Origin: Desmospora activa DSM 45169
GTDB taxonomy: Bacteria; Bacillota; Bacilli; Thermoactinomycetales; DSM-45169
Direction of reading: 5' to 3'
DNA: 64,000 bases
Assembly (NCBI RefSeq): GCF_003046315.1
Contig: NZ_PZZP01000003.1
Span: forward strand, 124,001 to 188,000
A model generated the notes under the pieces. That model was not told where the DNA came from. It searched no databases and saw only the letters and a list, made by a program, of their open reading frames with translations. This document shows positions 47,535-56,695 of the stretch, in pieces; the stretch's first letter is position 1; every line of letters begins with the position of its first letter. The translations under genes were made by a program, and so were the position numbers.

Positions 47535-47762
47535 TTATTGGAAGGGACGGGACAAGAGTAACAGATCCGGGTTTCGCTCTAACATTTCCTGGCAAGACTC
47601 ACACACCACTTTCACATGGGTGTGGCCATCTCCATCATCGATAATTATATCCCGACGCTCTGCTGGGGTCAACCGATGAAAGCCCAAATCCAGCTCTGTC
47701 ACAAGGTCGTCCTCAATTTGTCCGATCAGGTGATTACAATATCGACACCGGTATTCCATCAT
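47535..47762 (-). CDS. fin: Anti-sigma factor Fin
   Basis: A 75-residue zinc-binding protein with CRYC near the N-terminus and CESC near the C-terminus, plus the conserved ELDLGFHRLTPAERRDII segment. Fin (YabK) inhibits SigF-directed RNA polymerase to help the switch to SigG. The start is one of two adjacent ATGs (47762 or 47759), with AGGGGG 10 bases upstream. Its place upstream of mfd matches B. subtilis. Confidence 0.93.
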   Translation of the reverse strand: MMEYRCRYCNHLIGQIEDDLVTELDLGFHRLTPAERRDIIIDDGDGHTHVKVVCESCQEMLERNPDLLLLSRPFQ

Positions 47763-48036
47763 TATGGTTATGCCCCCTGCGATCATGATATTCTTTTTCC
47801 AGTATCGACAAAGGAGGCGGGTTCCATGCAGCAGGGAAGGAAATTGATTGATGGAAATACACGCTATCGATCCAGACCACGATCACCGATATATTCAATC
47901 TGAAAAATCCTGCCATCGGGATCTTCTCTTGCTGTTACGCCATCCAGTTCAAAAAAGACCGAAAGCCCTCTCTTTAAGCTATCGTTTCTTGCCTTTTCCC
48001 CTGCCTGAGCCACAACTCGATCAAACTCGTCCGTCT

Positions 48037-48060
48037 TAAAAAGGCGTGTACGCTTTTTTC
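48037..48060 (-). terminator. Small terminator of the eutC-like gene
   Basis: AAAAAGCG-TACA-CGCCTTTTT type hairpin on the minus strand, ten bases after the stop codon. Confidence 0.5.
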
Positions 48061-48068
48061 ATTGATCT

Positions 48069-49070
48069 TCACCTCTTTTTATAGTTATCTCTTATCATCA
48101 CCATCCCACATCCATGCTCCCGTAGTGTCAGATAAGCATGTATCGCAATCATGGTGTCCTGAACACCGGTTCCGGTTAGATCACAGACGGTGATTTCTTC
48201 TGGATGCTTACGCCCCGTCTCTGCTTTTGCAGCCAGCTCACCCAACTCCGTTACCGTCTCTGGATCGATCGCTCCCTCTTCTACGGCAGCACGCAATTCA
48301 CCAAATTGAAGGCACTGACTTTTTAAGTCACACACCACCCGATCTGCCGCAGCCAATACACCCTCGCCCAGCTCTCGTTTATGCCTGGCGTCTGAGCCCA
48401 TCGCCGTGATATGAAGTCCACTGTGAAGCCACTCTGGTTGTACCACCGGTTTCTCTGCTGGGGTCGCGGTTACCACGATATCGCTTTCCCGTACAACCGC
48501 CTGCGCATCTGGGGCCACCATTGCATCCACCTGAAGCTCCTGCGCCAGTTTGCGGGCACAGCTCTCAGCCCGTTCTCGGGTGGGGGACCAAACGGAGACG
48601 GATTCCAGCTCCCGTACCAACGATAACCCTTTCATCTGAAAATACGCTTGACCGCCCGCGCCAATCACCCCGGCGCGAACCCGCCCTTCCCTTGCCAAAT
48701 AACGTGCGGCGACGGCACCGGCAGCCGCTGTACGCACATCGGTAAGATAACCGTCATCAAGGAGAAGCGCCTCTGGTTGCCCGGTATCCGTCCGTATCAA
48801 CACCATCATACCGCTTCCACTGGCAAGTCCTTTTTCCGGATTAAGAAAGAAGCCGGAGGAAATCTTGATCGCAAAAAAAGGAAGCCCTTTTACAGCTGCG
48901 GTTTTTACATCGACCTCCCCTTTTACCTCAGGAAAATCAACCCGCAAAATCGGCGGTGTCTCCACTTTTCCTTCTCCCAGAAGAGCAAACCCTCTTTCCA
49001 CCGTGTCCACCGCTTCACCATCGACAGCAACAAAGCGCTGTATCTCTTTCTTCGAAAATATCCACATCAT
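48069..49070 (-). CDS. Ornithine cyclodeaminase/mu-crystallin family protein (EutC-like)
   Basis: A 333-residue NAD(P)-dependent enzyme of the ornithine cyclodeaminase family. The Rossmann loop is GVIGAGGQAYFQMKGL, the nucleotide-contacting segment VSVWSPTRERAESCA, and the family motif HITAMGSDARHKRELGEGVL. The dehydratase-like partner gene lies divergently 235 bases away. The pairing of these two families is that of eutB/eutC in ectoine-utilisation clusters, but no ectoine hydrolase or transport genes are present, so the substrate is open. Relative to B. subtilis the pair is inserted between fin and pth. Confidence 0.82.
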   Translation of the reverse strand: MMWIFSKKEIQRFVAVDGEAVDTVERGFALLGEGKVETPPILRVDFPEVKGEVDVKTAAVKGLPFFAIKISSGFFLNPEKGLASGSGMMVLIRTDTGQPEALLLDDGYLTDVRTAAAGAVAARYLAREGRVRAGVIGAGGQAYFQMKGLSLVRELESVSVWSPTRERAESCARKLAQELQVDAMVAPDAQAVVRESDIVVTATPAEKPVVQPEWLHSGLHITAMGSDARHKRELGEGVLAAADRVVCDLKSQCLQFGELRAAVEEGAIDPETVTELGELAAKAETGRKHPEEITVCDLTGTGVQDTMIAIHAYLTLREHGCGMVMIRDNYKKR

Positions 49071-49305
49071 AGACGCCTCCTTCTTCCGAGAATAACGCGA
49101 TTTAACGGTAACGAAGACATCGACTTCACCACAATCACCAAACTGTACAAAAAAAGACCGATTCTCTTTATCACTCTATGGAATAGTCTCGTTATTCCGT
49201 CTATAAGTAGGATAAAAGTGATGATTCTGAAACTGGGACTGAGACCAGAGATTCCTCCATATATCTCAATCCTGTAAAAATTTTTAGATTTGGTGGTGAA
49301 CCAAT
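49071..49305. promoter_or_regulatory. Divergent promoter region of the eutC-like and eutB-like genes
   Basis: A 235-base AT-rich region between two divergent start codons must hold both promoters. I could not assign a -35/-10 pair with confidence. No regulator gene is adjacent. Confidence 0.4.
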
Positions 49306-50307
49306 ATGCCTATTCACATGGAACATCCCTCTGTCGAGACGGGAGCAGTCTGGGAGGCGCGCCAACGGATCGCTCCTTTTATCAGTCGCACACCTCTTGT
49401 TTATTCTTCTGCTCTGTCGGAGCAGGCGGGAGGACCCGTTTACCTAAAACTAGAACAACTGCAACCGGTGGGATCGTTTAAATTGCGAGGAGCCGCCAAT
49501 AAAATCCTCCGTTTGAACGAGGAGCAGCGAAAGCGGGGGGTGACCACCTTTTCCACCGGCAACCACGGTTTAGCGGTCGCTTGGTTTGCCCGTCGCTTAG
49601 GCATTCGCGCCGTTATCTGTTTATCGGACCGCGTACCGCAGGAGAAAACCGACCGCATCTCCGCCCTAGGTGCTGAGTTGGTCGTCTGTGGTGACAGCCA
49701 GGATGAAGCGGAGTCTCACTGCGTCCAATTGGAACAAAGGGAAGGTTTGACGGTGATTCCCCCTTTTGATGACACCGATATTATTGCTGGCCAGGGGACG
49801 ATTGGGTTGGAGTTGTTGGAAGAGAAGCCTGATCTGGGCACGGTGGTAATCCCGCTATCCGGCGGCGGATTGTTTGCAGGCATCGCCTCCACCATTAAAA
49901 GCAACCATCCCGGAACTCGCATGGTGGGGGTAACGATGGAAGGTTCCGCTGTCATGTACCATAGCTTACGCCAAGGGAAACCCATCGTGATGAAAGAGTC
50001 GAATACCCTGGCAGATAGTCTGCTGGGTGGAATCGGCCTGGAGAATCGCTATACGTTTCAGCTGGTACGGAAAACCGCCGATGAAACCCTGCTTGTCACG
50101 GAGAACGACATTAAAGACGGACTCTCCCTGCTGTTCCATCAGCATAAGTTGTTGCTAGAAGGAGCGGCCGCCACCGGAGCAGCGGCTATTTTAAAGGGGC
50201 TGATCCGTTCGGATGGACGTCCGATTGTGCTAATCATCAGCGGATGCAACGCCAACCCCGCAGATGTACTGCGCGCAATCGGGTATCAAGCGACTTTGGA
50301 CGTCTGA
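49306..50307 (+). CDS. Threonine dehydratase-like PLP enzyme (EutB-like)
   Basis: A 333-residue fold-type II PLP enzyme. The PLP lysine is in GSFKLRGA, the substrate loop is STGNHGLAVAW, and the glycine-rich phosphate loop is PLSGGGLFAG. There is no C-terminal ACT domain, so it is not the allosteric biosynthetic IlvA. Similar proteins include EutB, serine/threonine dehydratases and hydroxyaspartate dehydratases. The ATG is preceded by GGTGGTG at eight bases. It is followed by a terminator. With the divergent cyclodeaminase-like gene it suggests catabolism of an unusual amino acid. Confidence 0.85.
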   Translation: MPIHMEHPSVETGAVWEARQRIAPFISRTPLVYSSALSEQAGGPVYLKLEQLQPVGSFKLRGAANKILRLNEEQRKRGVTTFSTGNHGLAVAWFARRLGIRAVICLSDRVPQEKTDRISALGAELVVCGDSQDEAESHCVQLEQREGLTVIPPFDDTDIIAGQGTIGLELLEEKPDLGTVVIPLSGGGLFAGIASTIKSNHPGTRMVGVTMEGSAVMYHSLRQGKPIVMKESNTLADSLLGGIGLENRYTFQLVRKTADETLLVTENDIKDGLSLLFHQHKLLLEGAAATGAAAILKGLIRSDGRPIVLIISGCNANPADVLRAIGYQATLDV

Positions 50308-50340
50308 TAATCTCATGTACAGGATCAACCGGTATCGTTT

Positions 50341-50382
50341 CACAAAAAGCGGCTGCTGTCATTAGACACAGGCCGCTTTTGG
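50341..50382 (+). terminator. Terminator of the eutB-like gene
   Basis: AAAAAGCGGC pairs with GGCCGCTTTT around an inner TGTC-ATTA-GACA stem. It lies 34 bases after the stop codon. Confidence 0.7.
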
Positions 50383-50507
50383 TTGGTTTAAATATCGAAT
50401 GAAAGATGCAAAACTTGTGAAAGGGAAAAAATCCCCCCTCGGCCGTCGCGCTCTCATCTCCGTACAAAGCGAAAGGTTTCCTCGCCCGCAATGATAGTAA
50501 GCAGGAC

Positions 50508-51071
50508 TTACTTCCCATTATATCGATTCATCACTTGCGGAAAAGGCGTATCGAGGTAACAATCGACAGCGTCAGCAGTGCGTTGAACAGATTCCAACAC
50601 CGGCTCTTCTTCTTCACGGGCAAAACGGGCCAGCACATAGTCTGGTACCGACATCCGGCCCTGGGGGTGACCGATGCCGATTTTGATCCGTTTAAAGTCC
50701 GAAGTACCCAAGTGCTCGATTAGCGATTGCACTCCCCGGTGCCCGCCGGAGCTTCCTTTCATACGAAGTCGAATCTGGCCCGGGGGCAGATCCAAATCGT
50801 CATATACCACGACCAGATCATCAATCTCGCATTTTAGCCACGCAAGAGCCTGGCTGACCGCCTCACCGGAGCGATTCATATACGTTTCCGGTTTGAGCAG
50901 AATCACTTTTTGCCCGCGAACATGCCCTTCTCCCGCTAAACCCCGCCATTTTTCTTTTTCTACGGGAATTCCCCAACGGTCGCTCAGACGGTCGACCACC
51001 CAGAAGCCGATATTATGGCGTGTGAGTGCATATCGGATTCCGGGGTTTCCCAAACCGACAATCACTTTCAT
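50508..51071 (-). CDS. pth: Peptidyl-tRNA hydrolase
   Basis: A 187-residue enzyme that releases peptides from peptidyl-tRNA (spoVC in B. subtilis). Signatures are KVIVGLGNPGIRYALTRHNIGFWVVD with the catalytic His (HNIGF), LLKPETYMNRSG and VYDDLDLPPGQIRLR with the essential Asp, and GSSGGHRGVQSLI. ATG 51071 has GGAGAGG seven bases upstream. Confidence 0.97.
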   Translation of the reverse strand: MKVIVGLGNPGIRYALTRHNIGFWVVDRLSDRWGIPVEKEKWRGLAGEGHVRGQKVILLKPETYMNRSGEAVSQALAWLKCEIDDLVVVYDDLDLPPGQIRLRMKGSSGGHRGVQSLIEHLGTSDFKRIKIGIGHPQGRMSVPDYVLARFAREEEEPVLESVQRTADAVDCYLDTPFPQVMNRYNGK

Positions 51072-51087
51072 GCAATCCTCTCCATCC

Positions 51088-51117
51088 GTCAAAAAAGCGC
51101 AACATGATATTGCGCTG
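51088..51117 (-). terminator. Intrinsic terminator between the L25 gene and pth
   Basis: GCGCAAT-ATC-ATGTTGCGC followed by TTTTTTGAC on the minus strand, just upstream of the pth ribosome-binding site. Confidence 0.8.
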
Positions 51118-51134
51118 AGGGTGTTGGCAAACTT

Positions 51135-51262
51135 ATCGCGAGATGGTTGGGGTGGTCATCCGTCTGCGCTTCATGCACTCCAAAACACAAGTCTCACCTC
51201 GGTCGCTTTCGCTCCCAGGTCTCGCTTTGTGTGAGCAGAGTCCCTCGACGGAAAACCACCCT
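51135..51262. repeat. Dispersed intergenic repeat, copy 2
   Basis: GGTTGGGGTGGTCATCCG, then GCACTCCAAAACACAAGTCTC and CTCGGTCGCTTTCGCTCCCA. Related to 11729-11866 (reverse orientation), 53254-53342 and 57740-57828. Confidence 0.7.
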
Positions 51263-51417
51263 TCCCTGTGTCTAAGCCGTTCTAGTCGTTTGACATCTGT
51301 GCTCAGATTAATGGTAAGTGGGTTCAGGTCCCAATTTTCGTCTTTAGCGAACCCCATAAGCCCCATTTTCATTGCGACACTCAGGTCAGAAAAATTGGCA
51401 GCATTTGCTACCAACGA

Positions 51418-52056
51418 TTATGCTTCCTTTTCTTCCGCCTCATCATCCGCCGTTTCCGCTTCGGCTTGAGCGGTCTCCTCTGCTTCCTCATTCGCATCTT
51501 TTTCCACTTGTGGCGGTAGAACAGAGGCAACCATTTCTTCCAGTTCAGACAGGAGTTCCGCTTTCTCTGGCAGTTTTAGATCTTTGACATAGATAGCGTC
51601 GCCGATGGACAAGGCGCTGATATCGATGCTCAGATGGTCGGGGATTAAGCCGGGGAGAGTGCGAATATGGACGGTGCGCAGCTGTTGTTGCAAAACGCCA
51701 CCTTCCTTGACTCCCGATGCTTCACCCTCCAGATAAACGGCCACTTCCACATCGACAGGCTCGTTCATCTTTACCACTTTAAAATCAATGTGCAAGATTT
51801 TATCTTTGATCCGATCCTGTTGCAATTCGCGAATCATCACCTGACGCGTCTTTCCATCCGTATATTTCAGTTGGATAACGGAAGACAGACCCTCCTGTTG
51901 TAGGAGGCGTATCACATCGCTTCCTTCCAGGTGAACCAATTCATTTTCGCTGTTGTTCCCATACACCACTGCAGGAATGCGACCATTATGTCGAAGCTGA
52001 GTCAAAATCGAACGCGGTCGCTTTTCACGACGCTCGACGGAAAGTTGAGTTGCCAT
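51418..52056 (-). CDS. ctc: Ribosomal protein L25/general stress protein Ctc
   Basis: A 212-residue long-form L25 that binds 5S rRNA. The N-terminal L25 domain (residues 1 to about 92: RREKRPRSILTQLRHNGRIPAVVYGN) is followed by the TL5/CTC beta domain (about 95-185) and an acidic Ala/Glu tail of about 25 residues. AAGGAGG stands nine bases before ATG 52056; codons upstream of it are not coding. It lies between prs and pth as in B. subtilis. Confidence 0.96.
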   Translation of the reverse strand: MATQLSVERREKRPRSILTQLRHNGRIPAVVYGNNSENELVHLEGSDVIRLLQQEGLSSVIQLKYTDGKTRQVMIRELQQDRIKDKILHIDFKVVKMNEPVDVEVAVYLEGEASGVKEGGVLQQQLRTVHIRTLPGLIPDHLSIDISALSIGDAIYVKDLKLPEKAELLSELEEMVASVLPPQVEKDANEEAEETAQAEAETADDEAEEKEA

Positions 52057-52170
52057 CGATTGATTCCTCCTTGTGTGCTTGAAGGGAAGTCCGTTTAACA
52101 GACTGGCATTCATTGCATAATTATATGCATTCCCCCAAGTCACTTCGGATAAACCTTCCTGCTGTGGAAA

Positions 52171-53115
52171 TCAATCAAACAGCTTACTGACCGAGAGCTC
52201 CTCATGGACACGGATGATCGCTTCCCCGATCAAGGGGGCAACGGATAGGACCCGCATTTTCTCCAATTGCTTCTCTTCCGACAAGGGGATGGTGTTGGTG
52301 ACGACCATCTCTTTGATGTTCGCTTCTTTGATCCGTTGGATCGCAGGGCCGGAAAAAACGGGATGGGTACAGCAGGCGTAAACTTCTTTGGCCCCGTATT
52401 CCAACAACGCGTTGGCCGCCAGTGTAATGGTGCCGGCCGTATCAATGATATCGTCGATGATAATCGCTCTCCGTCCCTTTACATCACCGACAATGTTCAT
52501 CACTTCAGCCACATTGGGTTCAGGGCGTCGCTTGTCGATAATGGCGATGGGGGATGCAAGGCGCTCGGCTAACTTGCGTGCCCGGATCACACCACCGTGG
52601 TCCGGGGAGACGACCACTACATCTTCCAATTCCCGTTTGAGGAAGTACTCAGACAAAATCGGCACACCTAACAGGTGATCCACCGGAATGTCGAAAAAGC
52701 CCTGAATCTGTGTGGCATGAAGATCCATGGCGATAATCCGGTCGGCACCAGCAGTCTCAATCAAATTCGCTACCAGTTTTGAGGTAATCGGATCCCTGGC
52801 ACGGGTTTTTCGATCTTGTCGAGCATAGCCGTAGTAAGGGATGACCACGTTAATGGTTCGCGCCGATGCGCGCTTTAAGGCGTCCACCATCACCAACAAT
52901 TCCATCAAATGTTGGTTCACCGGGTGACAGGTGGATTGAATCACATACACATCAGACCCCCGTACGCTTTCATTTAAACGAACGTGGATCTCACCGTCGC
53001 TAAATTTCCCCACTACCGCATCACCCAATGGGATACCGATGTGCTCGGCAATCTCCCGGGCCAGCACGGGATTGGAATTACAACTAAATACTTGCAATCG
53101 TTTCACTGTGGACAT
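52171..53115 (-). CDS. prs: Ribose-phosphate pyrophosphokinase
   Basis: A 314-residue class I PRPP synthetase. Key motifs are [33 protein letters not shown], the catalytic-loop region [12 protein letters not shown] and the PRPP-binding site [14 protein letters not shown]. It supplies PRPP for nucleotide, His and Trp synthesis and for hpt. The start at 53115 ([11 protein letters not shown]) is set by homology and a GGGGG site. Confidence 0.97.
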   Translation of the reverse strand: MSTVKRLQVFSCNSNPVLAREIAEHIGIPLGDAVVGKFSDGEIHVRLNESVRGSDVYVIQSTCHPVNQHLMELLVMVDALKRASARTINVVIPYYGYARQDRKTRARDPITSKLVANLIETAGADRIIAMDLHATQIQGFFDIPVDHLLGVPILSEYFLKRELEDVVVVSPDHGGVIRARKLAERLASPIAIIDKRRPEPNVAEVMNIVGDVKGRRAIIIDDIIDTAGTITLAANALLEYGAKEVYACCTHPVFSGPAIQRIKEANIKEMVVTNTIPLSEEKQLEKMRVLSVAPLIGEAIIRVHEELSVSKLFD

Positions 53116-53253
53116 CTTTCCCCCAACCCTCCACTTTTCAAGCGATGTTATTTCCCTTTGTTTACCCCATTCGTGAACGTCGTCCTGTTCGCCCCTCATC
53201 GTAAGGATCAAAAACGGTAAAAGGGCTTATACTCGAGAATCGACAAATCGATC

Positions 53254-53342
53254 GCGGGGTGGTCGGGGTGGTTATCCGTTTCCGCTCCATGCGTGGCAGA
53301 GTCGCTCAACGGACAACCACCCCTCCCTGCTTTCTAACCACT
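53254..53342. repeat. Dispersed intergenic repeat, copy 3 (partial)
   Basis: GGTCGGGGTGGTTATCCG followed by TTTCCGCTCCATGCGTGG and ACAACCACCCCTCCCTG. It shares the leading block and the CGCTCCATGC block with copies near 51150 and 57760 but lacks the CACAAGTCTC core. Confidence 0.6.
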
Positions 53343-53357
53343 CCAATGATTGTCGGT

Positions 53358-54740
53358 TTAATCCTTCTTCAACCTCTCAGTCAATGTGCGCATGTAATCT
53401 TCTTTATTGGTTTGCCGCTCTCTTGCGATGGCCAAAGCCTCGGCAGGTACATCGTCGGTCACGGTTGAACCTGCGGCGACATAAGCCCCTTTGCCGATGG
53501 TAACCGGAGCGACCAAGTTGACGTTACAGCCGATAAAAGCGCCATCTTCAATCACCGTGCGGTGTTTATTGAAACCGTCATAGTTGACGGTTAGGGCTCC
53601 GCATCCGACATTTACCCCTTCCCCAACATCGGCATCGCCGACATAAGCCAGATGAGCGATTTTACTTCCTTTACCCAGCCGCGCTTTTTTCAGGTCGACA
53701 AAACAACCCACTTTGCTCTGTTCCTCCAAGTGGGAACCGGGGCGAATATAGGCAAAAGGCCCCACGGTGACACGATCCTCCACCCGGCTTTCCTGAATCA
53801 CCGACTGCCGGATCGTCACCTCATCTCCCACTTCTACATCCTTGAGGTCAGCTTGGGGGCCAATGACACACCCTTCACCGATGCGGGTGTTTCCACGCAG
53901 ATAGGTACCCGGTTCAATCACCGTATCGGCGCCAACGACCACATCGGCTTCGATAAAGGTCGATACGGGATCGACCACCGTCACTCCATCCATCATCAGC
54001 TGTTCCAGGATGCGGCGACGCATGGTTTGTTCCGCTTGGGCCAGTTGGACACGATTGTTGATCCCTTGTGCCTCTTCAAAGTCGTCCATCTGGCGCGCAC
54101 CGATCACTTCCCCGTCGGCATGCAACACACGGATAACATCGGGAAGATAGTATTCTCCTTGCGCATTATCGTTGTCCACTTGCGAAAGCGCCTTCCACAA
54201 TTTCCGATTGTCAAAGCAAAACGTGCCCGTATTCACTTCAGTGATCTCCCGTTCGGCAGGGGTGGCATCTTTGTGTTCCACCACACCGACCACATTCTCA
54301 TCCTTCCACCGAATAATGCGGCCATAGCCGCTGGGATCCGGTAGCTCCGCCGTCAAAATGGTTGCAGCTGAGCGGCCTTCCCGATGGGCTTGAACCAGAT
54401 TGGAGAGCGTCTCCGCCGTAAATAGAGGATGATCGCCGTTCAGCACCAGGGTGATTCCTTCCTTATTAGATAAAAACGATTCCGCTTGCATCACTGCATG
54501 GGCTGTGCCCAGCTGCTCATCCTGGGGGGCGAATTTCACCCGGTTACCGAGGTGGGACTGAACCGCTTCGGCATCATGGCCGACGATAACTACTATATCC
54601 GCCGTCCCGATCGCTTCCAACGTGTCGATAATATGATCGATGATAGGCTTTCCGCATACCGGATGCAGTACTTTGTGCTTCCGGGATTTCATCCGTGTTC
54701 CCTTCCCCGCGGCCAAAACGACAGCATACAATTTTTCCAT
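53358..54740 (-). CDS. glmU: Bifunctional UDP-GlcNAc pyrophosphorylase/glucosamine-1-phosphate acetyltransferase
   Basis: A 460-residue enzyme for the last two steps to UDP-GlcNAc. The N-terminal uridyltransferase starts with VVLAAGKGTRMKS. From about residue 250 the left-handed beta helix of hexapeptide repeats carries the acetyltransferase, with NYDGFNKHRTVIEDGAFIGCNVNLVAPVTIG at the active site. ATG 54740 is set by homology. It precedes prs as in most Bacillales. Confidence 0.97.
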   Translation of the reverse strand: MEKLYAVVLAAGKGTRMKSRKHKVLHPVCGKPIIDHIIDTLEAIGTADIVVIVGHDAEAVQSHLGNRVKFAPQDEQLGTAHAVMQAESFLSNKEGITLVLNGDHPLFTAETLSNLVQAHREGRSAATILTAELPDPSGYGRIIRWKDENVVGVVEHKDATPAEREITEVNTGTFCFDNRKLWKALSQVDNDNAQGEYYLPDVIRVLHADGEVIGARQMDDFEEAQGINNRVQLAQAEQTMRRRILEQLMMDGVTVVDPVSTFIEADVVVGADTVIEPGTYLRGNTRIGEGCVIGPQADLKDVEVGDEVTIRQSVIQESRVEDRVTVGPFAYIRPGSHLEEQSKVGCFVDLKKARLGKGSKIAHLAYVGDADVGEGVNVGCGALTVNYDGFNKHRTVIEDGAFIGCNVNLVAPVTIGKGAYVAAGSTVTDDVPAEALAIARERQTNKEDYMRTLTERLKKD

Positions 54741-54923
54741 GGTGTGAAGCACCCCCGCTGTTCCTCGTATCCCATCATCCCTTATTCGTAAAATTATCGG
54801 ATAGGACACTAGCAAAAACTCCACAACCGACTATATCCCAAAGCTTGGTGGAATGCAAGAATGCCGAATACCAATGGGTTATCTCATCATCGAAATAGTA
54901 GAGAGAGATAGAGTGAATCCTGA
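54741..54923. other. Intergenic stretch upstream of glmU
   Basis: No gene was seen. It should hold the glmU promoter, because spoVG ends in a strong terminator just upstream. Confidence 0.4.
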
Positions 54924-54960
54924 TAAAAACGGGGATCCCTGCCCTGGGGATCCCCGTTTG
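54924..54960 (-). terminator. Intrinsic terminator of spoVG
   Basis: AAACGGGGATCC pairs with GGATCCCCGTTT, followed by TTATC on the minus strand. Confidence 0.85.
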
Positions 54961-55064
54961 CTGCTTGTCTTCGTTGTACCTTGTCCCGGCATCGGACAAA
55001 GATCTCCCTTTTTTGCGAGAGTAAGGTGCACCTGCAACCCAACCTCGCCTTTGCAAAAAAAGGG

Positions 55065-55358
55065 TTAGGAAGCGTTTCCGCCCAAAGCGGAATCCAGTTC
55101 ATCGTTTCCGACGCGGTGATATTCCTCCAATACGGCCATCTCAATCTTTTCACGCGAATCCGGTGAGATCGGGTGAGCGATATCCCGAAATTCACCATCC
55201 GGTCTCCGTTTACTCGGCATGGCCACAAACATGCCGTTGTTTCCGTCAATCACCCGAATGTCATGAACAACAAATTCCTCGTCGATGGTTATGGAAGCGA
55301 TGGCGCGCATACGCCCCTCCCGGCTCACTCGTCGCAAACGCACATCCGTAATTTCCAA
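55065..55358 (-). CDS. spoVG: Stage V sporulation protein G
   Basis: A 97-residue SpoVG, an RNA/DNA-binding regulator that affects asymmetric septation. The family core is [61 protein letters not shown]. It starts at a TTG with GGTGGTG about ten bases upstream. A SigH-type promoter lies 42 bases upstream and a terminator follows. Confidence 0.97.
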   Translation of the reverse strand: MEITDVRLRRVSREGRMRAIASITIDEEFVVHDIRVIDGNNGMFVAMPSKRRPDGEFRDIAHPISPDSREKIEMAVLEEYHRVGNDELDSALGGNAS

Positions 55359-55400
55359 CCTGCTTCACCACCCATTTCCAGAGATGATGTCACTTCTTCT

Positions 55401-55427
55401 ATTCCACATGGGTGGTGAATCTCCTTC
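55401..55427 (-). promoter_or_regulatory. SigH-type promoter of spoVG
   Basis: Minus strand: GAAGGAGAT (55427-55419), an 11-base spacer and GTGGAAT (55407-55401). This matches the SigH pattern RNAGGAWWW / RNNGAAT with one mismatch. spoVG is a classic SigH target in B. subtilis. Confidence 0.7.
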
Positions 55428-55454
55428 CACATGTTCCCCTTTTTTCGGATTTTT

Positions 55455-55829
55455 TCATTTCTTTTTGGCGATTGCTTCGATTTCCACCCGAACTCCTTTT
55501 GGAAGAGCGGCCACCTGAACACAGGAGCGAGCAGGTTGATGTGTGCCAAAAAATGATCCATACACTTCATTTACCGTTTGAAAATCATCCATATCCACCA
55601 AAAATATGGTGGTTTTTACGACGTGATCCAGATCAGAGCCCGCTGCTTCCAAAACAGCGGAAACATTTTTCATCACTTGTTCCGTTTCTGTCCGGATATC
55701 CCCTTTCACCAGCTCACCGGCAGGGGTTAGCGGGATTTGCCCTGAGGTGAAAATTAACCCTTCCATCGCAATCGCTTGGCTGTACGGCCCGATCGCCTGT
55801 GGAGCTTGCTCTGTTTTAATCGTCTCCAT
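55455..55829 (-). CDS. ridA: RidA family reactive-enamine deaminase
   Basis: A 124-residue RidA/YjgF protein that hydrolyses 2-aminoacrylate-type enamines. Motifs are APQAIGPYSQA, IFTSGQIPLTPAGEL and the catalytic-Arg segment PARSCVQVAALPKGVRVEIEAIA. The ATG at 55829 overlaps the purR stop by 14 bases, as in the B. subtilis purR-yabJ pair, where YabJ assists PurR function. Confidence 0.96.
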   Translation of the reverse strand: METIKTEQAPQAIGPYSQAIAMEGLIFTSGQIPLTPAGELVKGDIRTETEQVMKNVSAVLEAAGSDLDHVVKTTIFLVDMDDFQTVNEVYGSFFGTHQPARSCVQVAALPKGVRVEIEAIAKKK

Positions 55830-56655
55830 CACAATCACTCCCATTAAATAAAGTCCCCGCTTTAACCGCAATCCGCCGTTCCCTCACATCCACTTCATCC
55901 ACTGTAGCTAAGGAAAGATAATCGTCGACCAATCGTTCTTCCGCCCGGCTATCCGCCATCACGCCGACACCGACTACTTCCGCGTGAAACTCTTGCAATA
56001 AATCAAACATACCCCGGACGGTTCCACCCGCTTTCATAAAATCATCGATGATCAGCGCACTCGACCCTTCCGGCAGGCTACGTCGGGAAAGGGAGAGGGT
56101 TCCCAAGCGTTTGCTGGAGCCAGAGACGGTGTTAATGGTAACAACGGAGCCCTCGGTGATGCGGCTATCCCGTCGCACGATGGCCACTGGCACCCCCAAT
56201 TGACCCGCTGTCGCATAAGCCAGGGGAATCCCTTTGGTTTCGACGGTCACCACTGCATCCACTTGCCGATCATAAAAAACAGAGGCAAATAGGCGCCCAA
56301 TATCCCGCACCAGTTTTGTATCGCCCAATAGATCTGACAGATACAAATAGCCTCCGGGAAGGATGCGGGACGGCAATCGCAATTGCTCACAGATCTGTTG
56401 TGATAGCTTCAGGGCATTCTCATGGGAAACGCGAGGAATAAAGCGAATGCCTCCCGTCGCGCCGGAGACGGTTTGCAACATGCCCTCTCCCTCTTCCCGG
56501 AACACCTCATGAATAATGGCCAAATCCTCACTGATGGAGGACTTGGCCGCTTGATAGCGCTCAGCAAAGGTGCTGAGAGGGATGAGGCGATGCGGTTGGC
56601 TCAACAGCTGCTGGGTCATATCGACCAGCCGTGCGCTCCGCTTCCACTTTTTCAT
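55816..56655 (-). CDS. purR: Purine operon repressor
   Basis: A 279-residue PurR of the Gram-positive type: an N-terminal winged helix (about residues 1-74, RLVDMTQQLLSQPHRLIPLSTFAERY) fused to a phosphoribosyltransferase-like effector domain. The PRPP-binding motif is ALIIDDFMKAGGT. ATG 56655 has GGGGGG upstream. It represses purine synthesis genes and is released by PRPP. Confidence 0.97.
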   Translation of the reverse strand: MKKWKRSARLVDMTQQLLSQPHRLIPLSTFAERYQAAKSSISEDLAIIHEVFREEGEGMLQTVSGATGGIRFIPRVSHENALKLSQQICEQLRLPSRILPGGYLYLSDLLGDTKLVRDIGRLFASVFYDRQVDAVVTVETKGIPLAYATAGQLGVPVAIVRRDSRITEGSVVTINTVSGSSKRLGTLSLSRRSLPEGSSALIIDDFMKAGGTVRGMFDLLQEFHAEVVGVGVMADSRAEERLVDDYLSLATVDEVDVRERRIAVKAGTLFNGSDCDGDD

Positions 56656-56695
56656 CCAAAGCCCCCCGAAATCCGAATGGTTTGCGAAAAATATA

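Noticed and set aside
53652-54344. Plus-strand open frame opposite glmU
   Set aside because: Antisense shadow of glmU.
55000-55068. Inverted repeat downstream of spoVG (TTTTTTGCGAG ... CTTTGCAAAAAA) as a second terminator
   Set aside because: The stem is interrupted and the clear terminator is at 54924-54960.
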